Shown here piece after piece: positions 46,768 to 57,500 of a stretch of 64,000 bases of DNA. Origin of the DNA: Cardinalis cardinalis (lineage: Eukaryota; Chordata; Aves; Passeriformes; Cardinalidae); NCBI GenBank assembly GCA_014549065.1, contig JACDOX010000114.1, positions 620,001 to 684,000 on the forward strand, given 5' to 3'. The notes below the pieces were generated by a model that had not been told where the DNA came from, did no database searches, and saw only the letters and a program-made list of their open reading frames with translations. Position 1 is the first letter of the stretch; every line of letters starts with the position of its first letter. A program made the translations under genes and the position numbers.

Positions 46768-47175
46768 CTTACAGAATCATGTAATATGGAAGGAACTCCC
46801 AGAGACATCCAGTCCAACCTCGTACTAAAACAGTGTCAGTTAACAGAGGTTGCTCATGGTCTCGTCCAAATGAGTTTTGAATATCTCCAAAGAAGGAGAT
46901 TTGACTTCTTCCAAAGGCTGTAAAGGGAGAGGAGGAAATCCTCATATCTAATCAGAATTTTCCTTCTTGTAACTTCTGTCTCTTGCTTCTCATGTTATCA
47001 CTGCTTACTTCTAAAAAACTTTGGCTTTGCCTTCTTTTCAGCCTTTCGTTGTATAGTTGTAGTCAGCAGCAAGACCTCCCCTAACCTTAATTTTGTATGA
47101 AGACAATTCCCTTGGCCTTTCCTTCTGTCATGAGCTTTAGGCTCCTGATCATCCTTACTGTCATGCTGCAGTAAT
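46768..47175 (-). mobile_element. Diverged CR1 3' region, - strand
   Basis: The + strand starts ACAGAATCATGTAATATGG and continues AGAGACATCCAGTCCAACC, GAGTTTTGAATATCTCCAAA, GAAGGAGATTTGAC and later GGCTCCTGATCATCCTT. These follow the reverse complement of a CR1-Y-like 3' end in correct order. Many small changes and deletions show an old copy. The right limit is a guess. No readable ORF2 remains. Confidence 0.82.
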
Positions 47176-47809
47176 GTTTACTATCTGCTTTCAAAGACAT
47201 GGTATATCTTGTAGAGTTTGGGAATATTATCTGNCTGGATAGGTTCTCTGGCAACAGCATTTTAAAACATGAAGATGAGACAGAGGCATAACCTCATCTC
47301 TCCCTTCCTCTTTCTGCAGAACCTGGATAAATGTCAGAAAATTACTGTGATTTGACAGGACGGTATTTTGGGTTCCATGATGAAGAATGTCTGCACCAAA
47401 ATCTAGAAGTACTTGACTCAATTAAATTTTTGATGTATGCTGTTTATTTTGTCAAGACAATTTCTGAAGTTTAAATTTTCTTCTNAGCTATGGTATTTGC
47501 ATAATAATAATGCCCAAAGTACATATTTAATTTATGAATGTGGGTTTTTTCATCAACATTGTAACCATTAATGGTGTTTTCTGTGACTGGCTCTGAAAAC
47601 TTGAAGGTCTATCGATTCAGAACTTCAGGATTTACCCAAAGCATGCTGAACTAATATTTGAACCATAATTGAGAAACTAATCTGTGCTTNTTGAAGTGTC
47701 CTAAGTATTTTAGGGAGAAAAAAAAAAAACAAAACAAAAAGAAAAAAACAACACATGGTCATTGTTAGGAGTTCATAAGACTTATGTACATTTTTGCANT
47801 TGACAAAAT
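47176..47809. other. Short unique stretch
   Basis: Nothing recognised. An A-rich run with C interruptions lies at 47717-47756. The left part might be more of the neighbouring old CR1, too diverged to see. Confidence 0.5.
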
Positions 47810-48155
47810 GATGTCTGTGGCATCATGCTCAACTTTCCCAGGCATTGTCCTGGGGAAGGCTGGGAGAAGGTTAGAGAAAAGAATGATAATTCTTATCCTC
47901 ACTTGCTTCACCTGTTTTTAGGAAAGTGTGGAATGCATTATGGAGATTTGTTTACCAAAGGGTGGTTTCTTAATTGGCCAATGGTGATGGTGGTTAGACT
48001 GAAGAACCAATTGGGTCCACNTGTGTCGTGACTGTCTGTAAGGGCAATGGGTTTCTTAATAAGTATAGCATAATAAAGTGATTGATTCAGCCTTCTGAGA
48101 ATCATGGAGTCAGTGCCAATTATTACTCAAATGGGGGCCTACGGTGACAGATGTC
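47810..48155 (+). mobile_element. Solo LTR with its perfect 6-bp target duplication
   Basis: The LTR proper is 47816-48149, 334 bp, starting TGTGGCATCATGC and ending CGGTGACA. It is bounded by GATGTC on both sides (47810-47815 and 48150-48155). A 6-bp duplication is the signature of class II (ERVK-like, alpha/beta-retroviral) integrases. Inside are TTCTTAATTGGCCAATGG, GGGTCCAC-TGTGTCGTGAC (dash is an N), an AATAAA at 48072-48077 and a U5 end with TGATTCAGCCTTCTGAGAAT and GGGGGCCTACGG. This order matches an LTR family I recognise from songbird genomes. The absence of any internal sequence shows recombination between two LTRs removed the provirus. The 68-codon open frame within it is not a gene. 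Confidence 0.93.
48072..48077 (+). promoter_or_regulatory. Polyadenylation signal AATAAA in the solo LTR
   Basis: AATAAA lies about 72 bp before the LTR end, followed by the GATTCAGCC region, the normal place for the R/U5 signal of this kind of LTR. Confidence 0.6.
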
Positions 48156-49477
48156 TTCAAAAGATTATTTTAGTTTTGATGTGTGAGCAGCTTAAGTACT
48201 TCCTAGATTTAAGATTTCTATTATCAGGTATCTTAATTAAGGTCTGACCTGGATTCCATGGTAGCATGGGTAGTTCTGATAGCCTGGGGCAATAAAGACC
48301 AGTGCCATAAGCTGTAAGCTTTGNAACCTTTCCAGTCATCTCTAGGACACTTCTCAGTTTTAAAGAAGCAAGAGCCATTGTTTTTCTGTTTCCAAACCCA
48401 TTTTGCNTTTGGTAANGGGGAAAAATCCCAAAAAGCAGGACAATTCAGCAATGTGAACCATGTACTGGTCACATGTAAAAGAATAGTGAATAAATNCTCA
48501 GTGAGATTCAGATGGTTGCAAATCATGGCAGGAACTCTGCAGGATAATATGTTTCTTGCACTACATTCTTTTTTTTTTATTTTTTAATATTTAACTCAAT
48601 ATTTCTTGGAAGTCTCTTGGGACATTGAAAAATACTGCAAGAGTGGAGTTATATACATATGGTATCATTCAGTATAGATATTTAATATACTGATTAAATT
48701 CACAATCAGGAGTATTTCCTGGGAAAATAAATCACAAACTNGGATTACTGATCTATGAGTTTATGCACAGAACCAGAAGATGTACAACTGTTTAGTCACT
48801 ACTTTCCCCTTTGCCTGTCATCTTCCTAAAAGAACTATATTGTTGCCATCTTCTGGCCACTCCACAAGATATTCTTGAAAGATATGAAGAGCTTATTCCT
48901 ATCTGGAGACAGGATCATGTTGTGAAAAAAAACCTTAAGATAGATGTTAAATCAAGGATATTGGAAGAATGCCACAGGATATTCCTCAAAATTTAGGAAG
49001 AGGAAAGATATTTTTAAAAAGGTTTAATTGCAAGGAAACTTTTGGAACAGATGAATAATTCATACATCACAGGCTGTTTAAAGGTGGAGCTTTTACTGAT
49101 AAATGTATAAGTATTAATGAANTTTTTGTAAATTAATAAAATGTAAAACTACATGAAGAGAGTTGATGTGGAAAAATTCTNTCTGTGTGCCTGGTCTTCC
49201 AAAGAATATCTATATTTATGTGCAAATGTATGTGTATGGGCTACTCCCATTCTTCTCCCACATATATAAAACTTAATTTTACCATTTGGGCACTTTTCCC
49301 AGAGAAACAGGACCCACTGTAGATTAAGCATCCAGGAAATCAGGAAAAGTTAACAGCAACTTAATACTAGCATTCCTCTTCCTCATGTAATTGCCAATAG
49401 GGCTAGTTAAAAAATATCTGAAGGTGAGCTCAAGATTCATAAAAATACAAATAACATTCAAATGAAGTAAGTAAAGA

Positions 49478-49518
49478 ATCTCCTGGAAAAAAATATATAT
49501 CTCCTGGAAAAAAACCCA
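49478..49518 (+). repeat. Tandem duplication, 21-bp period
   Basis: ATCTCCTGGAAAAAAATAT is repeated from 49499 as ATCTCCTGGAAAAAAACCC. Confidence 0.88.
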
Positions 49519-49682
49519 GCATATATTATATCCTACAACCATAAAAACCCCAATGATTTGGAAGCCTTCTAACATAAGATGGAATGATGCAGAAATTCCT
49601 TTGTACAACTAGCAATGTAATCACATATATGAATCTAAAATTGTCCAAGTCTTTAAAGAATTTTCTCAATAGCACTTTCTTG

Positions 49683-49715
49683 ATATATATATATATATAT
49701 ACACACATATATATG
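49683..49715. repeat. (TA)n/(CA)n microsatellite
   Basis: About nine TA units are followed by ACACACATATATATG. Simple slippage repeat. Confidence 0.9.
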
Positions 49716-51675
49716 CACAGTTCTGTCAAATGGGAATTTGATCTGGGTCCTAGTTTATCATCATGTGNAGCAACTTTCTAAGCTCTTTCTAGAAATGAGT
49801 CATACTTTATTTTCTTTCACTGTAACGTCATCCCTGGCGATTTGATTTAAATTTCCTTATTTCCAGCTATGTGCTGAATAGGATCACTGAAGATGGGAAA
49901 CCACGTAAAGAGCACCCATCAAGTGGTGAAGAATAAGTACTGTGCCATAGATACAAAATGAATTCTTCAAATTCCTATATTATTCAAATGCATGGTTTAG
50001 GATACTTACAATAACATAAAAGCAGGATTGTTCAGGGAATTACTCTGATGTAGTAGAATGTGCGCCACAGTGAAGCTGTCCAGAAAAATTTACTTATCCT
50101 CAGGGTAGGATGCACAAAGGTATGTACACTTTTGAAATTCCAAATCATCTCACTTGCCGTATCTCTGCTTTTTTCCTAACACATAGAAGATGTGACATAA
50201 TGCAGTTTCATTTTTCCTCCAGGGGACATAAGTCATATATTTTTAAACTATGTATGGCTGTTCATTCCCACCTGGCTTATTTTCCTTTCCACTTATCTTA
50301 GACTCTTGCTATCAAGTTCCAGAGTTGTGACTCTGTCATTCTATTAGAAGACATTCTATGTGCTATATAAATAACATGCAGCAACCTTGGTCCAAGGTCT
50401 TCCCACCATAAATTGAATAACATCTTAGCATTAGGTACTTAGTCCTAAATTGGACATCTGGTTGCCTGAGGTTCTGTTCAGTGGGAAGAGGCACATTCAG
50501 AGCATGATTCAGATTTCGTATGCTTCAAAGACACATCTGAAACAGCTCATTTCTCTCCATTAGCAACACAGACAGCCTACAGCAATCATGCTCTTAATTT
50601 AGTCATGTACACTAAAGCAGTTAAGTAGAATGAATCTAGGCCAAGCTGTCTGTGTGCACATAGTACTGGAGTCACAGTCATTTGTACATGGTATTCTACA
50701 TATTTCATTAATGCTCTATTCATCAGGGAACATTTGCAATTTCACTCTTAAAATTAGTATTTAATGTTAAAAAACTAAGAGAATATCACTCTCTTATGAA
50801 TGTGGAACTTTTAAGCACACAAATTCATAGCAAATAGATCTAATGTAAAAGAAGAACAAGCATATCATTGTATGANTACACTTGAGGGTACAACAAAAGA
50901 AAATGAATATAGCTACACTGTGTTGTGCTCAAAGGACATCCAAATTTGTATGAATTTTTTTAAATCTTATTAGGGAAAAGCATAGACCTCTTCCTTGCTA
51001 ACATGAGCTCTAGTTTTTTTGCAACTGATCAAGTAGAATCAAGAACCAAACCCTAGTATTTATATATTGTGTACTTGACAGCTTCATAGTCTACGGACTA
51101 AAATATTTCTGTTGGCTTAACTCATACATAAGGCGTGCAGAGATGGTGCAAAGTCAAAGTAGCATAAAATGTGGGCTATATGCCTCTCTCTTTATCACAA
51201 TATGTCATAACAGAAGCTGGGTATTAGTAATATTTGTTTTGAGTTTACAATCATTGATCTATATGCCAATGAGACATACAAATCAACCATCAATCAATTT
51301 ATAAGGCTGTATAAATGCATGCAAAGAGAATGCCTGCTGCTGCTTGTCTGGCATCTCTCTGAATATGCCAATGGATTAATCAGTTAGTTCTGCATCTAGC
51401 AACAGCCTTATTGCAATTATCCTAAGTGTCATGCTAGGGCAAAGTGAAAAATCTCACAAATTAAGCCAAGCAGCATTTCTGATTGTCAGGAAAGTGTANG
51501 ATTTTAACAAAAAATATCTTGATATTCTGTCAATATTTCCTCCTGCATGTTAAAATTTAGCTAAATATTCCACAGGGGCTGACCTGGTTGTGTATGTGGT
51601 CTTGTTTAGGTCTTCATTCAATCACATACAATATGGAAGATTTACTCTGGGTACTGCTTTGTATTGAGCGTGTAA

Positions 51676-51709
51676 AGAGTATCCATACCTTCAGAGTATC
51701 CATACATTC
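51676..51709 (+). repeat. Tandem duplication, 17-bp unit
   Basis: AGAGTATCCATACCTTC (51676-51692) is followed by AGAGTATCCATACATTC (51693-51709), with one mismatch. Confidence 0.92.
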
Positions 51710-54649
51710 AAGTGATGCAAACACACATATGATAACATGCCACAGTCATCCTAATCTCCTAGAATTGTCCCAGTAGATAGCTAATTACAGAGTCTCTTGG
51801 TCAGTCTGTCCTGATTTATTAGTCCCTTAAGTTTATGATAAACTAGATACTATGGGTGTTTTCAATTTTGATCACAATGAGGCAAAATGAAAGATCCAAG
51901 TTCCAAAAGACACTCTGTAAAGACATTTGGCAATTGTGCTAATTAATTTGTCTCCCTAGAGAGTAATGCTTCTTTTCTCATGTCTCCCTCCACTGCAAAC
52001 ACGAACACAACACAACTCACTTTCATTGCCAAGTCCCTGCAATCCAGATTCCAGCTATCTTGGGTGTAGCACTATTGTTCCATTCTCTTCCATTGTGTGT
52101 CAAATCCTTACACCCTGAGATCCTTACATTCCATCTGTAGCTGTTGATAGACACTGTGCCCTCATTGTCTCCTCCATAGGCAGTGATCCCTAAACCTTCT
52201 ACAGTCCATGTGAATTCACATTGCTGTTCCAACATCTTCAAATGCATTAACTGAGGACACTGCTCTCTGTTTAGCAAATCTGATCTTCAAGTGAATCCAC
52301 AGGAATTTATTTCATATAAATTCACTTGGATTATTATTATATACAGAGAGGGGTAGTCATCTGGAGGAAAACTTAGCTGACAGCCACAGTATGTGGACTG
52401 TGAACTGCAGGCAAACTTTGGCCCCATTCACCTCCTGTCCACCCATTCCTTTTCTGTGGTTCATAATAAATGCTGCATTTTTCATGAGGTTGCCCTGGAG
52501 GGGAATGGGGAGGAAAAGGCTGGTTGGAGTTCTTATTCTGCTTCCCACACTTTCTCCCACTCAGGGATAGATTTCTGACCCTCTCCTACTTCCTCATCCT
52601 ATTTTTAGAACTGNTACAGACCCACATTTGAACTACTAAAATGCCTTTGCAGTCATAGGAAAGATATTTCACATACCTTTATGTCTGTTTTCCTTCTCCG
52701 TGCTTCATGCTCTTAGCACTTTAGACAGATGATATTCTTTAGAAAGACTTGGCTTATGCTGTTTTTAGAACAAGAGGGCTTGGGTCCCATACTGCAAGTT
52801 AAGTGAAATGCAAGTAATAATTGATCACNCTATTAGATTATCTAATCACAGATGAACAAGAAAAGGGTTTGTTGCTGTTGTCTTACTTTATTCTTAGGCT
52901 TTATATAAACACCAAAAAAGTTGCTTTGCTGTAACCTGGATAATCAGGGTAAGAGACCTTTCAGAAGCTTTCCAGTTAATCCACTTTCCTTCTTTTCTAT
53001 GGATGCCACACACCCTTTTGTGCACTACTAGAAAATGTGAAGGTCATCTTCTTTATGGATGATGAGAAAAGGAAGTGTCTCCTTTGTACTTATAAATACA
53101 CTTGCAGAGGTGAGCAGATAGCAGCAGTGTTTGTAGGTTGGAAATTTCTAGGGAGGCGTATGAAGGGGACAAAGTCAGTTAGTGCTATCAGCAGCAGGCC
53201 CAAAGNGCAGCAGGAGGTTTCCTGTGCACCAGAGCTTACACTGATAACTAGCTAGCTAATGAAGCAGCTGATAGTATAATAGTTATTTTTTGTTGTCCCG
53301 TGAGTTTTCTACTTTCTAATTCTATTCAGGTGCCAAGCTGAGATGACAAAGAGTTTCCAGTGGCTGAATTGATGTAGGGTGAAAAAGNATATCAAAATTA
53401 GAAAAACAAAATTGAGAAAAAATTCTGATTTTTCTTACACTTACTGAATTTAATATATACACAGAGTTCCTTAGAGGAATATTAAAGGCAGNGCAGGATC
53501 TGTATATGAATGTATCACATTGGTTTTCCCAGGTGAAAACAGCAAAGAAGAGGTGATTCCTAATACAAATTTACCTATAACACTTTAGTGAAAGCTATGC
53601 AGAAAAAGGGCATTATGATTCCTTGATTCTGCTTTACCATATAGTCCATGCAAATTTTTGATCAGCAAACATGAGAAGTCTGGAAAGAGGAATATAATAT
53701 CTGACTGCTATCAATCAGGTAGATTCAAAGTTTTATATAAGGAAAATCTATCTAATTTGGCTTCAGGAAAGTTAGTACATAGAATTTTTGTTATATAATA
53801 ATCTCTTTACCTGACTTTTCACTTCTAATGTTAAAAGGAAAGCAGAAACTTCATTAAAAATACTGTTTAAGTTGGTGAAATTTCTTGACTATTTATTAAC
53901 TCCTGATGGTGAAAAGAGCTGCTCTGGTNCCTCTGGTCTAGGTCTCTGTATGTAAATGCCAATGCACCACATGTATTAACCAAAGTCCTGTCTGCAGAAG
54001 AACTCCACCAGATGTGGCCTCTAAATGTAGCTCTGGTGCTACAGTGATTCAAAAGAAAGGTCTAGGTGGTTCAGGTATCCCATAATCCTTAGAATCACAA
54101 CCCTCATTGCAATATTTGAAGCTGTGCTAAACTACATCTGTTGAGAATTTAGACTCCGTTTGGATGAATAAAGTATGTAGAGTTACGAAACAGGCAATTC
54201 CTAGAAAAATATAAGCAATTTGAAATTAGTTTTTTTGTATTTTGTCTTCTTTTTTCAACACAGTCTTCTTGTCTTCNTCATTAAATAGCTTCTTATTACA
54301 GTGTTTTTATCATTAGCTTCCTCATTTTTGTTATTACCTTTCCTCCTTTCCTNGCACTGTGTGATTTGCACCAGGATNAAGATTTGGCTAAGTTAATTGC
54401 TTTAACAATGTGAGGCAAAGTGTGATGGTTTCCCTAGCAATAGGAAAAGCTTTAAACATCAGAGTGAAAATGTTCACTCACACAAAATATGTTTTCCCTC
54501 TGTTTAGTGGCTGGCACAAACTGTTGCCTCTTGCNGGGAATCAGATATTTGTTTCTGCAGTGAATTATGCAGATAAAAGGAAAAGGGATGTTTGAAATTC
54601 TTCAGGCAGCTCATATAGGCAAGTTCAGTGCTGTTCATGTTGTTTGGGG

Positions 54650-55400
54650 CTAACTCAGAATATTGTCATTGCCCAGGAACTGCTCTCTCTCAGCCAGCAG
54701 CAGGTTGCATTGCACCGTGTGAACAGGCCTGGCCGGGCCACGGTTCATGAGCCTCAATCCAATGCCAGCTGCATTAGAGGAAATTAACAGTGGGTGAATG
54801 TGTAATGCTGAGTAGCCATGGTGATGGGTGAGATCTGGGCCCTTTCCTGGCCAAATAAAACAGGTTGCAGATTCCCTTCTCTCCTCGGGGCACGTCTCAT
54901 CAAGAGGTGTGGAGGGCAATGGCTGCCATNGTCTCTGAGGCAGCTCCGGAGTGACCACGGGCACCTGCAACTCTTGGTGCGCGCTGCCACACTGATGGCT
55001 GTCCTGCCGGGCAGACACAGACAGACAGACAGACAGGGCCCCAGCCCCCACGGGGCTGTCCCCAAGCGGTGCTGCTTGGGATGGACAGCTCCTCTGTCGG
55101 CGGCCCTGGCACCAGCCAGGGCCCCTCAGCGTGGATCCCGCAGGAGCCGCTCTGGTCACGGCCCTGAGCCACACAGGGACACGGAGGCTGTGCAACAGCC
55201 CGGAGANCAGAGGCGACACTGAGAAGGGCCCTCAGGGAAATCTGCAGGAAAATATGAGCCACACAAAGCAAGGGAAGATGGACATTGGGAGCCCCAGGTG
55301 TATGGGCAGTGGAGGGTGGCTGCTGCAGTGAGGAAAGCCAGGAGCTGATTGATGACTTATAGCAGCAGAAAGAATGTTCCCAATCCACCTTCAGACCCAC
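54650..55400. other. GC-rich, CpG-containing island of unknown nature
   Basis: This is the most GC-rich part of the window. Between about 54880 and 55230 I count roughly 18 CpG sites, where the surrounding kilobases have almost none. A 189-codon open frame lies on the - strand (54650-55219), overlapped by a 166-codon frame in another - phase and a 134-codon frame on the + strand. Simultaneous openness in three frames is what GC-rich DNA does by chance, and I recognise no domain. It could be a CpG-island promoter, for example of a non-coding RNA, or a young GC-rich mobile element without visible ends. Confidence 0.5.
55012..55037 (+). repeat. (CAGA)n tetranucleotide repeat
   Basis: About six CAGA units, one of them altered to CACA, inside the GC-rich island. 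Confidence 0.9.
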
Positions 55401-55857
55401 TGCTGTGGAAAAGGCTTAGTGTCAGGACTGTGGGATACAAACAAGACCTGTCAGGGCTAGCTGATGATCCTAATATCTACACAAGGTAGAAAAGTTGAAT
55501 TATAGTTTGAGGAATCTCATTTCTGCAGAGAACCGTGACAAGATTTTGCTGTCCTGACCTGTTGTCTTGGGAGGTCTGCGGTTCACAGAGGTCCNGGAAG
55601 TGCCATGTTGCAGTGACTGCCCAGGTTTGCCAGGCTGTCAGACCCTCACCCCTTGCTTCTCCTCTGTGTGCAAACCAGCACTCCTGNCAAGGGTAACCTG
55701 TGTGGTGTTGCAGGCTTCCATGACACTAGGATCCTTTTCAAGGAGTGAGCAGGGTGTGATGCACCTGGCCAAGGGAAGCATTAGTGTCTTTTCAAACACT
55801 CTTTGCAAAAGCCTGTTACCCTCATGAGGAGGGGTTTAAGTTAGGAGTAAGATAGAT
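55401..55857. other. Unique sequence of intermediate GC content
   Basis: No gene or element recognised. The part 55560-55830 is GC-richer than average and holds an 86-codon open frame without known motif. It lies between the GC island and the TTCC array. Confidence 0.45.
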
Positions 55858-56080
55858 CCTTCCTTCCTTCCTTCCTTCCTTCCTTCCTTCCTTCCTTCCT
55901 TCCTTCCTTCCTTCCTTCCTTCCTTCCTTCCTTCCTTCCTTCCTTCCTNNNNNNNNNNNNNNNNNNNNNNNNNNNNNNNNNNNNNNNNNNNNNNNNNNCC
56001 TTCCTTCCTTCCTTCCTTCCTTCCTTCCTTCCTTCCTTCCTTCCTTCCTTCCTTCCTTCCTTCCTTCCTTCCTTCCTTCC
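55858..56080 (-). repeat. (TTCC)n array with assembly gap
   Basis: Pure CTTC/TTCC units run from 55858 to 55948, then 50 N bases (55949-55998), then TTCC units to 56080. Both sides of the gap are uninterrupted, so the array is long and recently expanded. The purine strand (GGAA) is the - strand, the reverse of the array at 6641. Lys-Glu-Gly-Arg open frames through it are artefacts. Confidence 0.97.
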
Positions 56081-56502
56081 CCTGTTTGTATTCTTCCTTT
56101 TTGTTCTTAAATTAAACAATTGGTTACTTATCTCCTGCATATTATGCAGCATTTTCAATCTTAAACAAAGCTGGACCTCACTGCCAGATAAGATTTACAC
56201 ATTTACAAGGATTCAAGCCGTGAATCTCTTTTAGGTACATTCTGTTAGCAGCTAGTAAGAGCCTCTAATTGGCATTTAATCTTTGTAACATTTGCCTCTA
56301 TCTCTGTGTTTTTCTTAGAGAGATAAAGGGTTTTAGTGTACCTTGTGATGANGTTGCTTCTATGTTCAAAGAAGGTGAATCTTCAACCTGTTTTACTGAA
56401 GGTTTCTAGTTCTATATAGAATCACAGCATGTCCCAGAACTTTCAGTACAACTTTTCAAGCCACAGATACTTTGATGTTTATATTTTATATCTATGTGTG
56501 AN
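56081..56502. other. Unique sequence, possible tiny CR1 trace
   Basis: No gene. Near 56417, AGAATCACAGCATGTCCCAGAA resembles the start of a CR1 tail in reverse complement, but the similarity ends within about 30 bases and is not enough to call. Confidence 0.4.
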
Positions 56503-56866
56503 TAGAATCATAGAATGATTCTATTCAGTTGGAAGGGATCTTAAAGACCATCTATTTCCAATCCCCTTGTCAATGGCAGGANCATCTTCCACTAGATCAG
56601 GTTGCTCAAATCCTTATCTAATCTGGCCTTGAACGCTTCCAGGGATGGGGCATTTACAACTTCTCTGGGTAACCTGTTCCAGTGTCTCACCACTCTCACA
56701 GTAAAGAATTTCCTCCTAACATCTAATCTAAATATACTGTCTTTCATTTTGAAGCCTTGTTCTGCCCTTGGAAAAAGTCCCTCTCCATCACTCTTGTACA
56801 CTCTCTTTAGGTACTAGAAAGCTGCCTGAAGGTCTTTCTGGAGTCTGCCCTCTCCAAGCTGAACAG
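56503..56866 (-). mobile_element. CR1 3' end, - strand
   Basis: The + strand reads TAGAATCATAGAATGATT, CAGTTGGAAGGGATCTTAAA, CACTAGATCAGGTTGCTCAA, TGGCCTTGAACGCTTCCAGG and CCTGTTCCAGTGTCTCACC. These are the reverse complement of a CR1 3' region in full order. About 364 bp remain. Its 5' side meets a second CR1 of opposite strand near 56860-56870, where GCTGAAC occurs on both sides of the junction. It contains the readable end of ORF2, listed next. Confidence 0.95.
56592..56801 (-). pseudogene. CR1 ORF2 C-terminus
   Basis: The - strand frame contains FRLDVRRKFFTVRVVRHWN, then RLPREVV and LEAFKARLDKDLSNLI, ending at the natural stop. This is the conserved last part of CR1 ORF2, known here from family patterns. 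The frame is intact for about 60 codons, but the reverse transcriptase and endonuclease are absent, so it is a dead 5'-truncated fragment. Confidence 0.9.
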
Positions 56867-56867
56867 C

Positions 56868-57500
56868 AGCAGCTGAACCTGAGCCAGAGTGCNCAGGCGG
56901 CCAAAAAGGCCAATGGCATTCTGGCTTGTACCAGCAATAGTGTGGCCACCAGGATCNGGGCAGTGACTGTTCCCCTGTACTTGGCACTGGTGAGATCACA
57001 CACCAAACACTTCTAGGCCCTTCAGTTCAGGAAGAACATTCAGGTGGAGCTGGAGTGAGTCCAGAGGAGGGCAATGAAGCTGGTGAAGGGGGTGGAGCAC
57101 ACTTATGAGGCCTGAGGGANCAGGGATTGTTTAGCCTAGAGAAAATGATGCTTGGTGGGACCTTGTCACTCTTTACATTTACCTGAAAGGAGGTTGTAGA
57201 CAGGTCAAGTTCAGTCTCTTCTTCCAGGCAACCAGTGATAGAGTAAGGAAAAATAGTATCAGATTACCCAAGGGAAAGTTCAGTTTGGGTATTAGAAAAA
57301 ATTTCTTCACTACAATAGTTTTTCAGGCATTGGAACACACTGTCCAGGGAGGTGGTTGAGTCCTGATCCCTGGAGGCATTTAAAAGGGTCATAGAAATGG
57401 TGCTTAGGGACATGGTTTATTGGTGGACTTGGCAGTCCAAAGGCTGGACCTGATGATCTTACAAATCTTNTGCAAATGTAATGATTCTATGATTCTGTGA
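56868..57500 (+). mobile_element. CR1 3' end, + strand, head to head with its neighbour
   Basis: From 56868 the + strand reads AGCTGAACCTGAGCCAGAGT, then GGCCAAAAAGGCCAATGGCA (ORF2 segment AKKANGILACTSNSV). It continues to CCTGAAAGGAGGTTGTAGAC, AGGCAACCAGTGATAG and GGACCTGATGATCTTAC, and ends in ATGATTCTATGATTCTGTGA at about 57500. About 633 bp remain, with several frameshifts and stops. Since this copy and the - strand copy each own a 3' tail, they are two insertions rather than one inverted element. Confidence 0.94.

Larger units (their letters stand above)
48156..54649. other. Unique AT-rich non-coding sequence
   Basis: No gene recognised in about 6.5 kb. It contains short tandem duplications (49478-49518 and 51676-51709) and a TA repeat at 49683-49715, listed separately. 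The section 50550-51480 is low in simple repeats and could hold conserved non-coding elements. An 84-codon open frame on the - strand at 52023-52277 is discussed in the findings. No splice-flanked exon or motif is convincing. Confidence 0.45.

Noticed and set aside
47825..48031. 68-codon open frame
   Set aside because: It lies wholly inside the solo LTR at 47816-48149.
54650..55219. 189-codon open frame on the - strand, the longest in the window
   Set aside because: It lies in GC-rich DNA where two other frames are also long and open. It has no recognisable domain, no natural-looking start context and contains Ns. I keep the island as a finding but not the frame as a gene.
55841..56158. Lys-Glu-Gly-Arg open frame through the TTCC array
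   Set aside because: Repeat artefact crossing a 50-base gap.
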